Source of the DNA: Tillandsia leiboldiana
Lineage: Eukaryota > Streptophyta > Magnoliopsida > Poales > Bromeliaceae
Reading direction: 5' to 3'
Assembly: GCA_029204045.2 (NCBI GenBank)
Contig: CM055068.1
Location: 34,859,345-34,923,344 of the forward strand
DNA: 64,000 nt
The translations under genes and the position numbers were made by a program. The notes below the pieces were generated by a model. It had not been told where the DNA came from, ran no database searches, and saw only the letters and a program-made list of their open reading frames with translations. Positions 50,705-61,162 of the stretch are shown here, piece by piece (the first letter of the stretch is position 1; every line of letters begins with the position of its first letter).

Positions 50705-52729
50705 AACTCAATTTCCCTATCTGGCGGCATGCTAGTAAGCTCAGGGGGAAAAACATCCGGGAACTCGCGGGCAATAGGGATATCCCCGAGTCCCGGCGCC
50801 GCCGTAGGCCCCTCAACAACACTAGCCTAAAAGGCTACACATCCTCGACGGATCATCTGCTTTGCTCGGGAAGTCGAAACTATAGAGGCAAAGAAAGCAC
50901 TCTGACATCCCCGATATACCAACATCTCCTGGCCTGGCTCTCTAAAAGTGACGGGTCCTTGCGGCACAATCAATAGTCGCAAAATACCGAGCCAGCCAGT
51001 CCATCCCGAGGACCACATCGAAGTCCTTCAATTGTCTCAGGACCAACAGGTCTGCTGGCATAATCCAGGACTCGATTTGCATCGGGCAGGACCAACAACA
51101 CTCCTCTACGTGCAAGGTGTGATCGGGAATCTGAACCTCTCGCGCACGTGGCAAAAGTCCTACCTCTAACCCATGTAATGATGCAAATGATTTACTAATA
51201 AAAGAATGTGATGCTCCCGTATCAAATAAAGTACGAGTCCTAAGGCCAGAAAGTAGGGTGATACCTGCCACCACGTAATCTGCTGCCGAAGAGTCATCTA
51301 CCTGCGCAGCATACACTCGCCCACTTTGAGCTGGAGGGCGATACTCCGTGGGATGGGAAGAAGATGGCCTGCTTGCTGGAGCATATGGCCGCTGAGCCGT
51401 CGACCGCTGTTGAGATGAAGATGGAGCAGATGCTGAAGAAGGGGTGGCGGGGGCCGAAAAGGGGCACGAAGCTTGAATGTGCCCGGGCTGTCCACATCTA
51501 TACCAGCGACCCCACCGCTGGTCGCAGGTGTTGGAAAAATGCTGACCTCCATAGAAAATACAACTGCCGGGAGCCCGTGGCTGTCGTGATTGCTGTTGCT
51601 GTTGAGACTGCCGTTGTCGCTGAGGCTGTCGTTGCGACCCACGCCGCGACGGCTGGGATCTCTGCTGTTGCTGCTGCCGCGGCTGGGGCCTCTGGGGTCC
51701 ACCAGGCCCTCGCCGCTCAGACCGTCCTTGGCGGGAAGACTGTGGCAGAGGCGGTCGTGGCGGCCTCCACGAACTAGCTTGTCCCCCAACCTCCGATGCC
51801 GGTCGCTTTGCCCCCGGGATCACCACGGGAGCTGGAGCTACCTCCTCCATCACTACCTCCCCGCACTCAACGTAGAGTGCCTGCTCCATTGAGGCCTCCA
51901 AGGTCTGCAACCTTCGCGAGCGAACAAGTTGAAAAAGGTCCCGGCGCAACCCTCGCTCGAACATGTAAATCCGGTGCGCCTCATCCCTGGCCACGTTCGG
52001 TACACATGCCAACAACTGATTGAAATTGGCAATGTATTCGTGTACGGGCCAATTCCCCTGGCGAAGGTTTCTCATCTGCTCCTTCAATCTCTGTCGGACG
52101 CTTTCCGGGAAGAAAGCCCCGAGAACGAGACTGCAGAACTCCGCCCAGGTCAGGAGCTGAGCCCCAGGCGGACCAGCTGGTCGAACACGCCGCCACCATG
52201 CCTCGGCGTTGTGCTCCAAAAAGTTCGTCGCTAATACCACCTGATATCGCTCCTCGATAAACAACGTCTCAAAACGTCGCTCCATCGCCGTGATCCACGA
52301 CTCTGCCTCCCACGGCTCTGCATTTTGCCCCGAAAAATGGGGTGGGTCAAACTGGCGGAACCTCATCAACAGGTCCACCACTCCCCGCTGTTCTGCCGGG
52401 GTCAGAGATCCTGTCAGCCCAGTCGGCTGTCCACCAGTACCCCGAGCAACAGGGGATGCCGGGGTCACCGGTACAGCTGGGGGATTCACAGCAGGGGAAG
52501 AAGGTACGGGAGAACTCTCCGAGGGTGCTACAACAGGCTGCGCCCTCTGCTCTAACATTTGCGTCAGCCGACCTATAGCCTCCTCCTGACGCCGAACAGC
52601 CTCGGACATCTGGGCCATCTGAGCTTGTAGCTCTGGCACATCACTCTGCTGGCCCTGCCCGGACTCCTCCTGGTCGGGCTCAGGGGAATCAGGCTGAGAA
52701 CGCTTCAACATCCTACGTCGCGGAGGCAT
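50705..52729 (-). pseudogene. gypsy-D gag and protease, damaged zinc knuckle
   Basis: Family B gag-protease. The start is taken at 52729 (MPPRRRMLKRSQPDSPEP). A Q-rich helix, proline linker, retrotrans_gag domain (PPHFSGQNAEPWEAESWITAM, FLEHNAEAWWRRVRP, VHEYIANFNQLLACVP) and Q/R-rich tail follow. The knuckle reads WYRCGQPGHIQASC, so its first Cys is replaced by Trp, and CIFCGG has become CIFYGG. The protease LFDTGASHSFIS is intact. The frame ends at 50942 through one extra base (AAGGACCCGTC). The linker to RT (SAFFASIVSTSRAKQMIRR) continues at 50827-51018 in another frame. Confidence 0.88.
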
Positions 52730-52999
52730 CCTACCACAAGAAACCACACTCAGTATCATATCCCCACACGACCCAATCTAGCGAAAGTCAAAGACATCCC
52801 CATATTTCTGTGACTTTATGTTGTCTGCAGCCAACATAACGGTTCACCAGAAATTAGGCATGTCGATCCCTCTTCTCTCACTGGAAGAGTCAAACAATAA
52901 ATCAATGACTTTCGCAAATATCACGTCTCTCGTACCCTATTATCCTAGGGTCTACCAAAAGCCTAGGGTTTTTTTAAGTCCCAACTGACCTATCCCTAA

Positions 53000-53011
53000 G
53001 CTCTGATACCA
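53000..53011 (-). other. gypsy-D primer-binding site
   Basis: TGGTATCAGAGC on the minus strand, eight bases from the LTR end at 53020; initiator tRNA-Met type. Confidence 0.9.
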
Positions 53012-54366
53012 ACTTAATCTGTCGCGCCCCGGAACCCGGGCTCGCCAACAGATCCGCCGTGCACACGGGATTTCCCGAGTACACGAAGCGCTGGTAACCT
53101 GCTCCGATATAATATGAACAATAAAAGAGCATAATACAGAGCTGAAGTAGAATAACCACATAGTATCTCAGACTGGAACTACAAATAAAGCAGTAATAAG
53201 TACAATAATCTCTCAGCTCACCAAATAGTACAACCTGCTGGCAGTAGCCAGACCCAAATAAAAGGAGAATACCACAGTCTGAGTGAAGGGTACAACGTCT
53301 ATTTACAGCTCTCAATCTCACAGGAGATCTATCTATTCGGCGATCCCCTTACCTCGATCCGCTGCCGAAGGCCTAGCAGCTCCTGCAGATGACTCTGCAA
53401 AATAAAGGAGAAGAAAGAAACAGAAAATAACAATGGGGGGTGAGAACTATCAGATAAACCAGCAGCCTCCCCTAGTGGGTAAAACCTCAACTCTGACGCA
53501 CCCACTAGGACTACTAGAGGCAAAAGGGAGAAGTGGTAAAATACATAAGATGCTGAAACAGGAAAACTACCACTACTATGCTGTCAAAACTGTATGCATG
53601 CATCAGAAATGGTATCTGTCCAAATAAATCCAATCTAGACACCAGTAACAACTGGTACTGCCTGCTCAGCGGAATCTGCACACACGGCTCGAAACCGCGG
53701 GATCGGCTCGCACGGCTCGCATCCCAACATAAGTATCAGACCGGCACACACGGCTGGGTCTGAAAAAGCCCACCTCCGGAGGGCACTCGAGGGGTGCGAC
53801 CCACACGAGTAAAGCATCTCTGTCATCAGTATCTCAAGTATCTCCGTAGCACATATCTCAATATAGCAGGACTGGATCATAACTATGATCAAAGTGGGAA
53901 ACTCCATCCACTACAGAAACCCAATCCCCAGCTGATGCAATAAACCAGACTCAACCCCAATTTGATGCAAGGGTAAACATCTGGTCGACCGCGTACTGTC
54001 CGCGGTTACCGCAATACCCCACAAATCCACAATCTAATGCAATCTCGACTACACTATCCCAAACCCCTGCTCACACTTGAGCAACAAACCTCTGGATGCA
54101 CAGGACAACAATGAAACATGTACAAATCCCAAGATGATAGTGTAGCAATAAATAGTGGCTAACTAGATGAGCAAGAAAGCATGCCATTATTTAAAAGCTG
54201 TAGAAAAGTGTCAAATATTTCTTTTAAAAAGATTGATTGTTATAAAAGTTATTGCATGCGAGATTATAGCCTTTGTCCCAATCACAGTGTCCCAATATAA
54301 GTCATCATATAATTTGTGGGGTTATATTAAATTTTAGGAGAGTTCGTCCCAGCGGTTCTCATCAAT

Positions 54367-54419
54367 TGTCCTGTTAGTTGTCCTGTTAGTAGTCCTGTTA
54401 GTTGTCCTGTTAGTTGTCC
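54367..54419. repeat. 12-bp tandem repeat in gypsy-D LTR
   Basis: TGTCCTGTTAGT repeated about four and a half times with one variant unit (AGTAGTCC). Confidence 0.75.
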
Positions 54420-54843
54420 CAATAGTTCTTATCAATTATCATATTAGTTTGTCCCAGTGGTTCTCATAAATTGTCATATTAAATTTTAGCGGAGTTCCAG
54501 TAATCCCAGTGAGCTTGTCAAAAATGAGGTAAGCAACAACCGCCCACCTCGAACAGCTCAAATCACACCCAGATAGTCTCCTGGCTGTCCACAGTCCCCT
54601 AGAACTGCTGTCTGCCGAAAACGGTGCCCTACAGCAACACACATTGCACAGGGTGTAACTATATTATTCATAAAAATACAGCTTTTGCTATTTTTCAAAT
54701 AGCACGAAAAGAGAGGAGTTTTGCACCTCTGTATAGTGCTCAGAAAAATCCAGAAAAATTACGGTTGCGTTCCTCGCGAAGAGTAGATCAAAATCGACTC
54801 TTTAAACGTCTCGATCTGTGTTACGGAATTTGAGTTGGCGTAG

Positions 54844-54848
54844 TTTCG
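54844..54848. repeat. target-site duplication TTTCG, left copy
   Basis: Matches 63984-63988; flanks gypsy-E exactly. Confidence 0.93.
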
Positions 54849-55624
54849 TGTCACGCCCCGGGGGTTTTATTTTAGCGGAAACGATACCTCAAAGTACGCG
54901 TAAAGTGCGTACATCTTTTTTGTTTTTTTTTTTTTTTTTGATTGTTTAAAAACCTCCTTCCCCGGCGCGTGCCCAGACCCGCCACATATACAGATTCACT
55001 CGAAAATCGGGCAGAGTCTCCTCTGTATATGCACGGCGTCGCGGCTGTTACAATAGTCGAGCATAAGCAACCATTTTCCCTTTTTAATCACAACAGTTCG
55101 AAGTAGTACGGTGCATGAAGACTAAACAATACCCGTGGCCAGTCTAGTTGAAAGTAAAAACTCACCGCTTGAAAACAGGCCCACACAGCCTTAGGTTTTG
55201 AAAACAGATTGGAAAACGGCATAAATCCACAAGGTTTAGAAAACGGCCCAACGGGAACAATAAAGGAATTAGTAGTGCATAACCAGCAAGAAAGTACTCA
55301 ACATCCACACGACCCCACAAGGGTATCGAGAACCACACAATAACCTACTGTTCTGAATGATATGCAGAGAAAGTAAATGATACAGCATACTAGGGCTCCC
55401 TCAGCCCGTCTGCTACCACCTCGGCCTCACCGTCGCCTACCTCTACCCCCTGGAGGTACCTGTCACAGAGTGGGTAGTCAGCGACACTATCATAAGAGTA
55501 GTACTAAAACAGTAAAGTAATACCAAGTCACCAAAGCAAGACTAGCCGGAACAACCGCTCTACTCGTAACGGTAACTCGCAACCACCTGTACCACCTGTA
55601 ACACCTGTAACCCCGGTAACACCT

Positions 55625-55830
55625 GTAACACCTGACCGCGTCGGGCACCGGACCCGGCGGTCTCACACCTGACTACATCGGGATCCAATCCCACGGTAGT
55701 CTCACACCTGTAACACCTGACCGCGTCGGGCACCGGACCCGGCGGTCTCACACCTGACTACATCGGGATCCAATCCCACGGTAGTCTCACACCTGACCAC
55801 ATCGGGATCCAATCCCACGGTGGTCCCACC
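55625..55830. repeat. tandem repeat of about 80 bp in gypsy-E LTR
   Basis: Units ACCTGACCGCGTCGGGCACC... and ACCTGACTACATCGGGATCC... alternate, each ending CACACCTG. The same block is at 61940-62145. Confidence 0.75.
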
Positions 55831-55981
55831 GCTCGCACCTCGCTGCCTCAGACCCCCCAGCGGTCAGGGGCCCCCCACTACGTCACCTCGTGGGGTAACA
55901 CGGGTCAAAGACCGCCTTTCCGGAAAAGAGCACCCTTTGCGGTGGCCAAACCGCGGGTGCGCGTGTCGCAGCTCGAGCATA

Positions 55982-56098
55982 AGTAACCAGTAACCAAGTA
56001 ACCAAGTAACCAAGTATCCAAGTAACCATGTATCCAAGTAACCAAGTATCCAAGTAACCATGTATCCAAGTAACCAAGTATCCAAGTAACCATGTCAC
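55982..56098. repeat. TAACCAAG/TATCCAAG array in gypsy-E LTR
   Basis: GTAACCAAGTATCCAAGTAACCATG-type words of 8-9 bases repeated about 14 times. In reverse it would read as a Trp/Leu/Tyr-rich peptide, which is only a by-product. The same array is at 62296-62412. Confidence 0.85.
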
Positions 56099-56411
56099 CA
56101 TGTCACGGGGTAAGGTAGTACATCATAGAAACCATCAACGTTAGTACCGATAGATAATGAAAAGTCCCTGTCGGATTACCAACATAATACTCCCGTAAAC
56201 CCACCTTGTTGTCGCGCTCCTGACTGATGTAAGGTTCTCTCGCGTCTCGGGTGTCCGCCCGGACCTACACGAATCTGTCATATAGGAGTCAGCAACTTAA
56301 GGCTTTGTCAGACTAATGATTAGAGCGCCCGGCGCCCTCTCACCTTGCGTACAATTCACACATGTATGCGCCTGGCCCCGCATGGCTGGGCGGTGTACTA
56401 ACCGCGTGCGG

Positions 56412-56665
56412 CCGTCCGCATGCGGCGGCGCCCGCATGCGGCGGCGCACAAGCGGCCGCGCCCGCATGCGGAGGCGCCCGCAAGCGGCGGCGCCCGCATG
56501 CGGAGGCGCCCGCATGCGGCAGCCCGCAAGCGGCGGCGCCCGCATGCGGAGGCGCCCGCATGCGGCAGCCCGCAAGCGGCGGCGCCCGCATGCGGCAGTC
56601 CGCATGCGGTGCCGCCCGCCTGTGGCGGCGCCCGCATGCGGCAGCCCGCATGCGGTGCCGCCGTG
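56412..56665. repeat. CGCATGCGG palindromic array in gypsy-E 3' LTR
   Basis: About 250 bases of CGCATGCGG and CGCAAGCGG words joined by CGGCGCC, with a higher-order unit of 46 bases present twice here and three times in the other LTR (62726-63025). CGCATGCG is self-complementary. Long open frames on all sides are artefacts of the repeat. Confidence 0.85.
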
Positions 56666-56974
56666 CGCGCCGGATTCCGGCGGTGCCCACGCCCCTTCTT
56701 TTTCTTCCCCCCCCCCCTCTCGTCCGCTCCAACCAAGAACGGGGCGAGAAGGCAAAACCCTAGCGTGCTCACCTCGGTTGTCGGAGGGAGAGGCGATCCG
56801 ATCCTGCGCGTTCGGCTACAAGGAATGTGAGGACGCTTCCTTCTCCTTCCTTGGTCTCGCCTCTTGGGTCCTCCGCGCAGTCGGTGAGGAAGCAGAAGGG
56901 TTTGGTTTGGGAAACTGAAGGGTTGGGGAAATGGGGTCTCGTACGTAGGTGACTTGTGGGGAAAAGTGGAAAGA

Positions 56975-57240
56975 TACGGGTAGTTAAGGGGAGTGTGGTG
57001 GTTTAAGGGGAGTGGGTAGTTAAAGGGAGTTACGGGTGGTTAGGGGAGTTGTGGGTAGTTAAGGGAAGTGGTTAGTTATGGGGAGTGGGTAGTTATGGGG
57101 AGTGGGTAGTTATGGGAAGTTGCGGGTAGTTAGGGGAGTTGTGGGTAGTTACGGGAAGTTGCGGGTAGTTAGGGGAGTTGTGGGTAGTTACGGGAAGTTG
57201 CGGGTAGTTAGGGGAGTTGTGGGTAGTTATGGGAAGTTGT
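56975..57240 (+). repeat. G-rich tandem array in gypsy-E 3' LTR
   Basis: GGGTAGTTAGGGGAGTTGT / GGGTAGTTACGGGAAGTTGC units of about 19 bases, with frequent G3-G4 runs that could form quadruplexes on the plus strand. The other copy is at 63339-63600. Resembles but is not the plant telomere repeat. Confidence 0.82.
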
Positions 57241-57624
57241 ACGACGGGGAAAAATAACGGGAGTAATTTAAGGTGGCGGGAGCGGTTAAATTAGGGAATG
57301 GGAAATCAACCCAGTTCAAGTTAAAACGGGTCCAAATCAGGTGCGAACTAGAGTCCGGTCTGTCTGAAAAAACCGCGTTATCCACCTGAACCGTTAGTTA
57401 CCTTCCGGAATTTATTCCGGGAGATTCCGGCGTCGGAATTCAAAACCGTTCTCGCCGCCACTCTCCGTTTCGCGAGCCCTATTAACTAAAAATACCCGCG
57501 GGCCCCGACGGTCTGTCCGGAAACAAGGAATTATTCGATCATCCCCTAATCCCCCTGAAACGAAAAGCGGAAATAACGAACCAAAAGTAGACCCTTAAAA
57601 TATTTTAAACAAGCGGCTATTACA

Positions 57625-57637
57625 CCACTCACCTCTT
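57625..57637 (-). other. gypsy-E polypurine tract
   Basis: AAGAGGTGAGTGG on the minus strand, directly before the LTR start. The hairpin GTTTCGAGGACGAAAC is at 57645-57660. Confidence 0.8.
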
Positions 57638-57660
57638 AAAACGAGTTTCGTCCTCGAAAC

Positions 57661-58211
57661 TCAATCCTGATTTGCGGTAAAGAGATAAGGATAGCCCTCT
57701 CTCATCTTTGATTCTAGTTCCCACTTCGCTTCCCGCTCCTCGTGGTTGTTCCAGTGCACCTTCACATAGGGGATGTCTCGGTTTCGGAGCGTCTTACTTT
57801 CTCTTGCTAGTATTCGCACAGGGGTTTCCTCGAAACTTAGGTCCTCCTTTAGTTCGAGTGTCGAGACGTCCAGCACATGCGACGGGTCGGGGAGGTATTT
57901 CTTGAGCATCGACACGTGAAACACGTCATGAATCTGGTTGAGGTTTGGTGGTAGGGCAAGGCGGTAAGCCACTGGGCCGATCCGTTCCAGGATCTCGAAT
58001 GGTCCCACGTACCGCGGGCTTAGCTTGCCTTTTATCCCGAATCGCTTGATTCCCCTGGACGGCGAGACCCGCAAAAACACGTGTTCTCCCACCTGGAACT
58101 CTAAATCGCGGCGTCTTCGATCCGCGTAGCTCTTTTGTCGACTCTGGGCGGTTAGTAAGCGCTGTCTGATGAGGCGCACTTTCCCTTCTGTTTCTACCAC
58201 CAAGTCGGGTC
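57661..58211 (-). pseudogene. gypsy-E integrase C-terminus and chromodomain-like end, frame-shifted piece
   Basis: Continues pol in another frame after one extra C near 58210 (GGGTCCCCAAG against GGGTCCCAAG in gypsy-2). It carries GPFEILERIGPVAYRLALP, the LKEDLSFEETPVRIL block and the end YVKVHWNNHEEREAKWELES, then a TGA at 57661-57663. Without the single homopolymer base it would be continuous with the 1016-codon frame upstream, so a sequencing error is possible. Confidence 0.9.
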
Positions 58212-60976
58212 CCCAAGAGCTTTCGTTCTCCCAAGTCGTCCCAACAGATCGGGGATCGGCAGCGTCTCCCGTATAAAGCTTCGTAGGGTGCCATCAGTAT
58301 GCTGGCCTGGTGGCTATTGTTGTAAGCGAATTCTACAAGTGGTAGGTAACGCTCCCAACCGACTCCCCAATCGAGTACACAGGCCCGAAGCAGGTCCTCT
58401 AGCGTTTGTATCACTCGCTCCGACTGCCCGTCTGTCTGAGGGTGGAAGGCTGTGCTGAAGTGCAATTTAGTCCCCAGGGCTTGTTGCAGACTCTGCCAAA
58501 ACTTTGAGACAAAACGCGTGTCTCTGTCTGATGTGATCGACGCCGGTACCCCATGCAGTCTCACAATCTCGCTGAGGTAGACTTGAGCCAACCGCTCTCT
58601 GGTCCAGGTTGTGTGAATCGGCAGGAAGTGTGCTGACTTAGTTAGCCGGTCTACCACAACCCATATTGTGTCGTGTCCTTGTGGTGAACGTGGGAACCCG
58701 GTGACAAAGTCCATGGTGATATGATCCCACTTCCACTCCGGTACCGGTAAGGGTTGTAATTTTCCCGCCGGTCGTTGGTGTTCCGCCTTTATTTGTTGAC
58801 ACACCAGGCAATGAGCTACAAATTGGGTTACATCCCTCTTCATCTTGGGCCACCAGAAGGTCTGCTTGAGGTCCCTGTACATCTTTGTGCCTCCTGGATG
58901 TGCTGCATAAGGGGCGCTGTGTGCCTCGGACAGTATTTCCTTCTTCAATTCCGGGGTATCTGGCACACAAATTCGCCCGCGGAACCGTAGGGTGTCATCG
59001 CCTTCCAACGAAAAGTCCCCCTCCTGATCCGGTGAGATCTTGTCTCTTACGAGCTGTAAGTGCGAGTCCGCCTGCTGCCCCTCTCGAATCTTTTCTAGTA
59101 GGGTTGGCTTGACCACCAAAGTTAGAAGTTGCGCAACCGTGCCCGCTGGCACTACTTCCAACCCTAGTCGAGAAAATTCTGCGATCAAGCTGCTCTGCTC
59201 AGTTATCGCACCTACCGATCCTCCCTCCCGTCGCCCCTTCCTGCTCAGAGCGTCCGCTACCACGTTTGCTTTTCCGGGGTGGTATTGGATCGTTAGGTCG
59301 TAATCCTTCAGTAATTCAAGCCACCGTCTCTGCCGCAGGTTTAGTTCCTTTTGTGTGAACAGGTATTTAAGACTCTGGTGATCTGAGAAGATGTTACAAT
59401 GGACACCAAAGAGATAGTGTCTCCATAACTTCAGGACGAAGACCACCGCAGCCAGCTCTAAGTCGTGTGTTGGGTAGTTTCTTTCGTAGTCCTTTAGTTG
59501 CCTAGATGCATAGGCTATTTCCTTCCCCTGCTGCATTAACACACCCCCAAGGCCGATTCTTGAAGCGTCGCAGTACACCTCATAGTCCTCACCGGGTGTT
59601 GGTAGTACAAGAATCGGTGCCTCGGTTAGCCTTCTTTTGAGTTCTTCAAAACTTTCCTGGCATTTGGCCGTCCATACAAACCGGTTTAGAGGGGTCGCAA
59701 TCTTCGAGAAACCCTCGACAAAGCGTCTATAATACCCCGCCAGCCCCAAGAAACTGCGGATCTCCGTCACCGTTGTGGGCGGCTGCCAGTCTATCACCGA
59801 TTCCACCTTCTTGGGGTCTACGGCGATTCCCTTTGCCGAGATCACATGCCCCAGGAATCCTACTTCGCGTAGCCAGAACTCACACTTTTTGAGTTTAGCG
59901 TACAGCTTCTGCTCCCTGAGGGTTTGAAGAATCGTTCGTAAGTGATCCTCGTGCTCCTCGTCGGTGGATGAGTAGATTAGTATATCATCGATGAAGACCA
60001 CCACGAACCGATCTAAGAATGGTCTGAAGACCCGGTTCATCATGTCCATAAAGACTGCGGGGGCGTTCGTAAGTCCGAACGGCATGACCGTAAACTCGTA
60101 ATGGCCATACCGGGTCCGAAAAGCGGTCTTCGGAATGTCCTCATTCCGAACCCGAAGCTGGTGGTAGCCAGACTGTAGATCAATTTTTGAAAAGACCGTC
60201 GCTCCTCGTAGTTGGTCGAAGAGGTCGTCGATTCTGGGCAGGGGGTACTTATTTTTCACCGTGACCTTGTTTATTCCTCTGTAGTCGATACAGAGTCGCA
60301 GGCTCCCATCCTTCTTCCGTACGAAAAGCACTGGTGCGCCCCAGGGTGACACACTCGGCCTGACAAACCCTTTCTCCAAGAGGTCTTCCAGTTGCGCCTT
60401 TAACTCTTTCAACTCCGCGAAGGCCATTCGGTAGGGTGCCTTTGTTATAGGTTGCGTACCTGGCAAGAGTTCAATAGGGAACACCACCTCCCTTTCAGGG
60501 AGTATCCCAGGCAGCTCCGTCGGAAAGACATCGGGAAAGTCCTTCACCACCGGGATGTCTGAAGGTGTCGTCGAGGGTCGGGTAACCAGATCTACCGATG
60601 CCAAATAGGCTACACACCCACCCTCTATCAGACTCCTGGCTCGAGTCGCGGAGATGACTGCCGGGTAGGAGATGCTCTTGCACGCTAGGTATGCATTCTT
60701 AGGGAAACTAGGTTCTTGTAGTTGTACCATCCGCTTATCGCAGTCGATAAGCACTTGGTACCTTGAGAGCCAGTCCATGCCCAAAACAACGTCGTACTCC
60801 TTCAAGGGAATTACTATTAAATCCCAAGGGCAGAATAGCCGCCCTAGCTTAATCGGGCAAGTGGTTACCAAACTAGTCGCCTCTAGCGTCCCACCCGCGG
60901 TCTGGACCGTCAACCGACTTTGGAGAGGTGTTTCCTCGAGGTCATGCGAAAACACGTACTCGCGAGAAATGAACAT
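58212..60976 (-). CDS. gypsy-E pol: RT, RNase H, integrase; protease active site and gag missing
   Basis: Open frame from an ATG at 60976 (MFISREYVFSHDLEE), which lies just after where DTGATHSF would be. Then VVLGMDWLSRYQVLIDC; RT (LFVRKKDGSLRLC, KYPLPRIDDLFDQLRG, FSKIDLQSGYHQL, VVVFIDDILIYS near residue 327); RNase H (YCDASRIGLGG near residue 467); integrase zinc domain (HSAPYAAHPGGTKMY ... HCLVCQQIKAEH) and DDE core (ITMDFVTGFP, TSDRDTRFVSKFWQ, FHPQTDGQSERVIQTLEDLL). Compared with gypsy-2, seven residues (LTKKREK) are lost in frame after PLNR in RNase H's N-terminal flank. Catalytic residues look intact. The ATG may be used only by chance of the deletion. Confidence 0.92.
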
Positions 60977-61027
60977 TATCTACAAAACATCGTAAAATCG
61001 AGAGAGAAAAGAAACATTATCTACAAA
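60972..61027. repeat. 15-bp direct repeat at the gag deletion of gypsy-E
   Basis: AACATTATCTACAAA occurs at 60972-60986 and 61013-61027, the first copy overlapping the new ATG of pol. A junction scar of this form suits template switching or repair. Confidence 0.7.
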
Positions 61028-61141
61028 TCCCCTCCCCGGTCTCTCACGTCTTAAACCTTAAACCCTGCACATTTCATTTATTCGTAGTTAAGTGTGATAT
61101 CTCGGTGGATGTTGGGCCGTCACTGTTGTGATTAAAGCAAA

Positions 61142-61154
61142 GTCTCTGATACCA
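61142..61154 (-). other. gypsy-E primer-binding site
   Basis: TGGTATCAGAGAC on the minus strand, eight bases from the LTR end; same site and spacing as gypsy-2. Confidence 0.85.
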
Positions 61155-61162
61155 TCTTAATC

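Larger units (their letters stand above)
53020..54848 (-). mobile_element. gypsy-D 5' LTR, end portion
   Basis: Starts TGTCGCGCCCCGGAACCCGGG and shows, in complement, the blocks of the gypsy-1 LTR end in order: TAGTGGG...GAGGTTTTACCCACTAGGGGAGG (53480-53510), GTCGCACCCCTCGAGTGCCCTCCGGA (53770-53800) and AGCAAACAT..CCGCGGACAG. It is interrupted at 54849 by gypsy-E and resumes at 63989. Near 54367-54419 a 12-base unit TCCTGTTAGTTG repeats four times. Confidence 0.85.
54849..57624 (-). mobile_element. gypsy-E 3' LTR
   Basis: 2776 bp, from TGTCACGCCCCGGGGG to CGGCTATTACA (LTR start TGTAATAGCCG on the minus strand). Contains four repeat blocks: an 80-bp tandem (55620-55830), a TAACCAAG array (55982-56098), a CGCATGCGG array (56412-56665) and a G-rich array (56975-57240). 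Confidence 0.94.

Noticed and set aside
55864..56101. Apparent membrane-type peptides rich in Trp, Leu, Gly and Tyr
   Set aside because: All three minus frames give similar peptides because the TAACCAAG array is 8-9 bases long; no start context or conserved flank.
56412..56665. CRISPR-like array of short repeats
   Set aside because: No unique spacers of constant length, no cas genes, and a plant retrotransposon LTR context.
56316..56918. Long overlapping open frames on both strands (Ala/Arg/Cys/Gly-rich) in the gypsy-E LTR, repeated at 62630-63278
   Set aside because: They read through the CGCATGCGG array in several frames at once, differ by repeat-unit number and have no relatives in the other family A LTRs; a by-product of GC-rich repeats.
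56975..57240. Interstitial telomere repeat
   Set aside because: Units contain TTAGGGG and TTACGGG but with period about 19 and not TTTAGGG; a minisatellite of the LTR, present twice.
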